Below are positions 63,630-64,000 of a stretch of 64,000 nt of DNA, one piece after another. Made by a program: the position numbers and the translations under genes. The stretch comes from a virus: positions 1-64,000 of the IMG/VR virus record IMGVR_UViG_3300021404_000006; one strand, written 5' to 3'. Positions within the stretch are counted from its first letter, which is position 1; each line of letters starts with the position of its first letter. The notes under the pieces are model-generated. The model worked only from the letters and a program-made list of their open reading frames with translations. It ran no database searches and was not told where the DNA came from.

Positions 63630-64000
63630 GGGACCCGCTAAGGTACCACCGTGGTCACAAGGACAAGCACGGAACGTTCGGCAATGACACGTTCGGGCGG
63701 GTAGCGGAAAAGGTAGCCCGGTTCCTGGGCACCCCGAAGTTCATCGGCATCCAGACGGCCATCGTAATCTGCTGGATTATCCTCAATGTGACTGCCGTGG
63801 TGCATCACTGGGACCCGTACCCGTTCATCCTGCTCAACCTCACGTTTTCTACCCAGTCCGCTTACGCCGCGCCCATGATCCTGCTCGCGCAGACACGGCA
63901 GGCTGACCGCGACAAGGCCAGCGAGGAAGCAGACGCCCGCCACCGCGAGGAACTGGCCCTCAGCCAGAGCCAGCAGCTCAAGGTCAACCTGGACCTGACT
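63626..64000 (+). CDS. DUF1003 membrane protein (cut by window end)
   Basis: At least 125 residues, open at the right edge. FLGTPKFIGIQTAIVICWII, WDPYPFILLNLTFSTQSAYA and APMILLAQTRQADRDK are the DUF1003 signature with two transmembrane segments and a charged cytoplasmic coiled coil. DUF1003 proteins are common in bacteria and poorly characterised. ATG overlaps the previous stop. Confidence 0.85.
   Translation, partial: MRDPLRYHRGHKDKHGTFGNDTFGRVAEKVARFLGTPKFIGIQTAIVICWIILNVTAVVHHWDPYPFILLNLTFSTQSAYAAPMILLAQTRQADRDKASEEADARHREELALSQSQQLKVNLDLT

Noticed and set aside
1-64000. Lysogeny module
   Set aside because: No integrase, excisionase or attachment site was recognised. The small HTH gene at 56292 alone does not indicate lysogeny.

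Overview
The window reads as one end of a large tailed-phage genome (siphovirus-type virion genes) infecting an actinomycete. The reasons are HK97-type head genes, a 1744-residue tape measure, a tail chaperone pair, a moderately GC-rich composition by eye, frequent GTG/TTG starts, and a phage copy of SsgA, a family known from sporulating actinomycetes. Streptomyces or a close relative is the likely host. No integrase, immunity repressor or attachment site was seen.

Layout. 1-806: a 12-bp tandem array at the very edge, then AT-rich non-coding DNA. 807-3809: a methyltransferase, a collagen-like exported protein, a permuted papain-like enzyme, an exported HNH protein and Cys-rich small proteins. 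4227-10278: a tRNA array of about 35 genes covering every amino acid except Trp, interrupted by one exported-protein gene (7865-9355) and closed by an 80-nt tmRNA-like element. 10280-14594: a leftward operon of twelve genes ending in the large terminase, with a candidate small terminase, a HicA-like protein and tiny membrane proteins. 14666-17351: a rightward nucleotide-pool set (DUF3310, dATP/dGTP diphosphohydrolase-like, MazG-like).

17455-23658: portal, prohead protease with a probable nested scaffold, major capsid protein and small Gly-rich proteins. 24033-29929: an island of sugar genes (GT4, GT2, RGP/UDP-arabinopyranose-mutase-like, NDP-sugar dehydratase-like), a methyltransferase, dCMP deaminase and an HNH protein. 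29990-44429: head decoration, a 1545-residue repeat protein, head-tail connector, a histone-tail/cysteine-peptidase fusion, tail terminator, a CgeB-like glycosyltransferase, major tail protein and frameshifted tail chaperones. 44484-53907: tape measure with a lytic transglycosylase domain, a 1200-residue tail protein and small tail genes.

53898-56531 (leftward): two paralogous proteins of unknown function, a small acidic protein and a helix-turn-helix gene whose 3' end is duplicated around an inserted HNH gene. 56549-64000: a GGQ release-factor-like protein, SsgA-like protein, ThyX, a string of small zinc-ribbon proteins, a DNA cytosine methyltransferase-like protein, a RuvC-like nuclease, membrane proteins and a DUF1003 gene cut by the window edge.

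Two genome-wide patterns stand out. Many transcription units start with a TANNNT box only 5-8 nt before the start codon, which implies leaderless mRNAs, twice as back-to-back pairs. Spacers in the tRNA array fold into closed stem-loops. Function calls come from motif recognition alone; no database search was possible.
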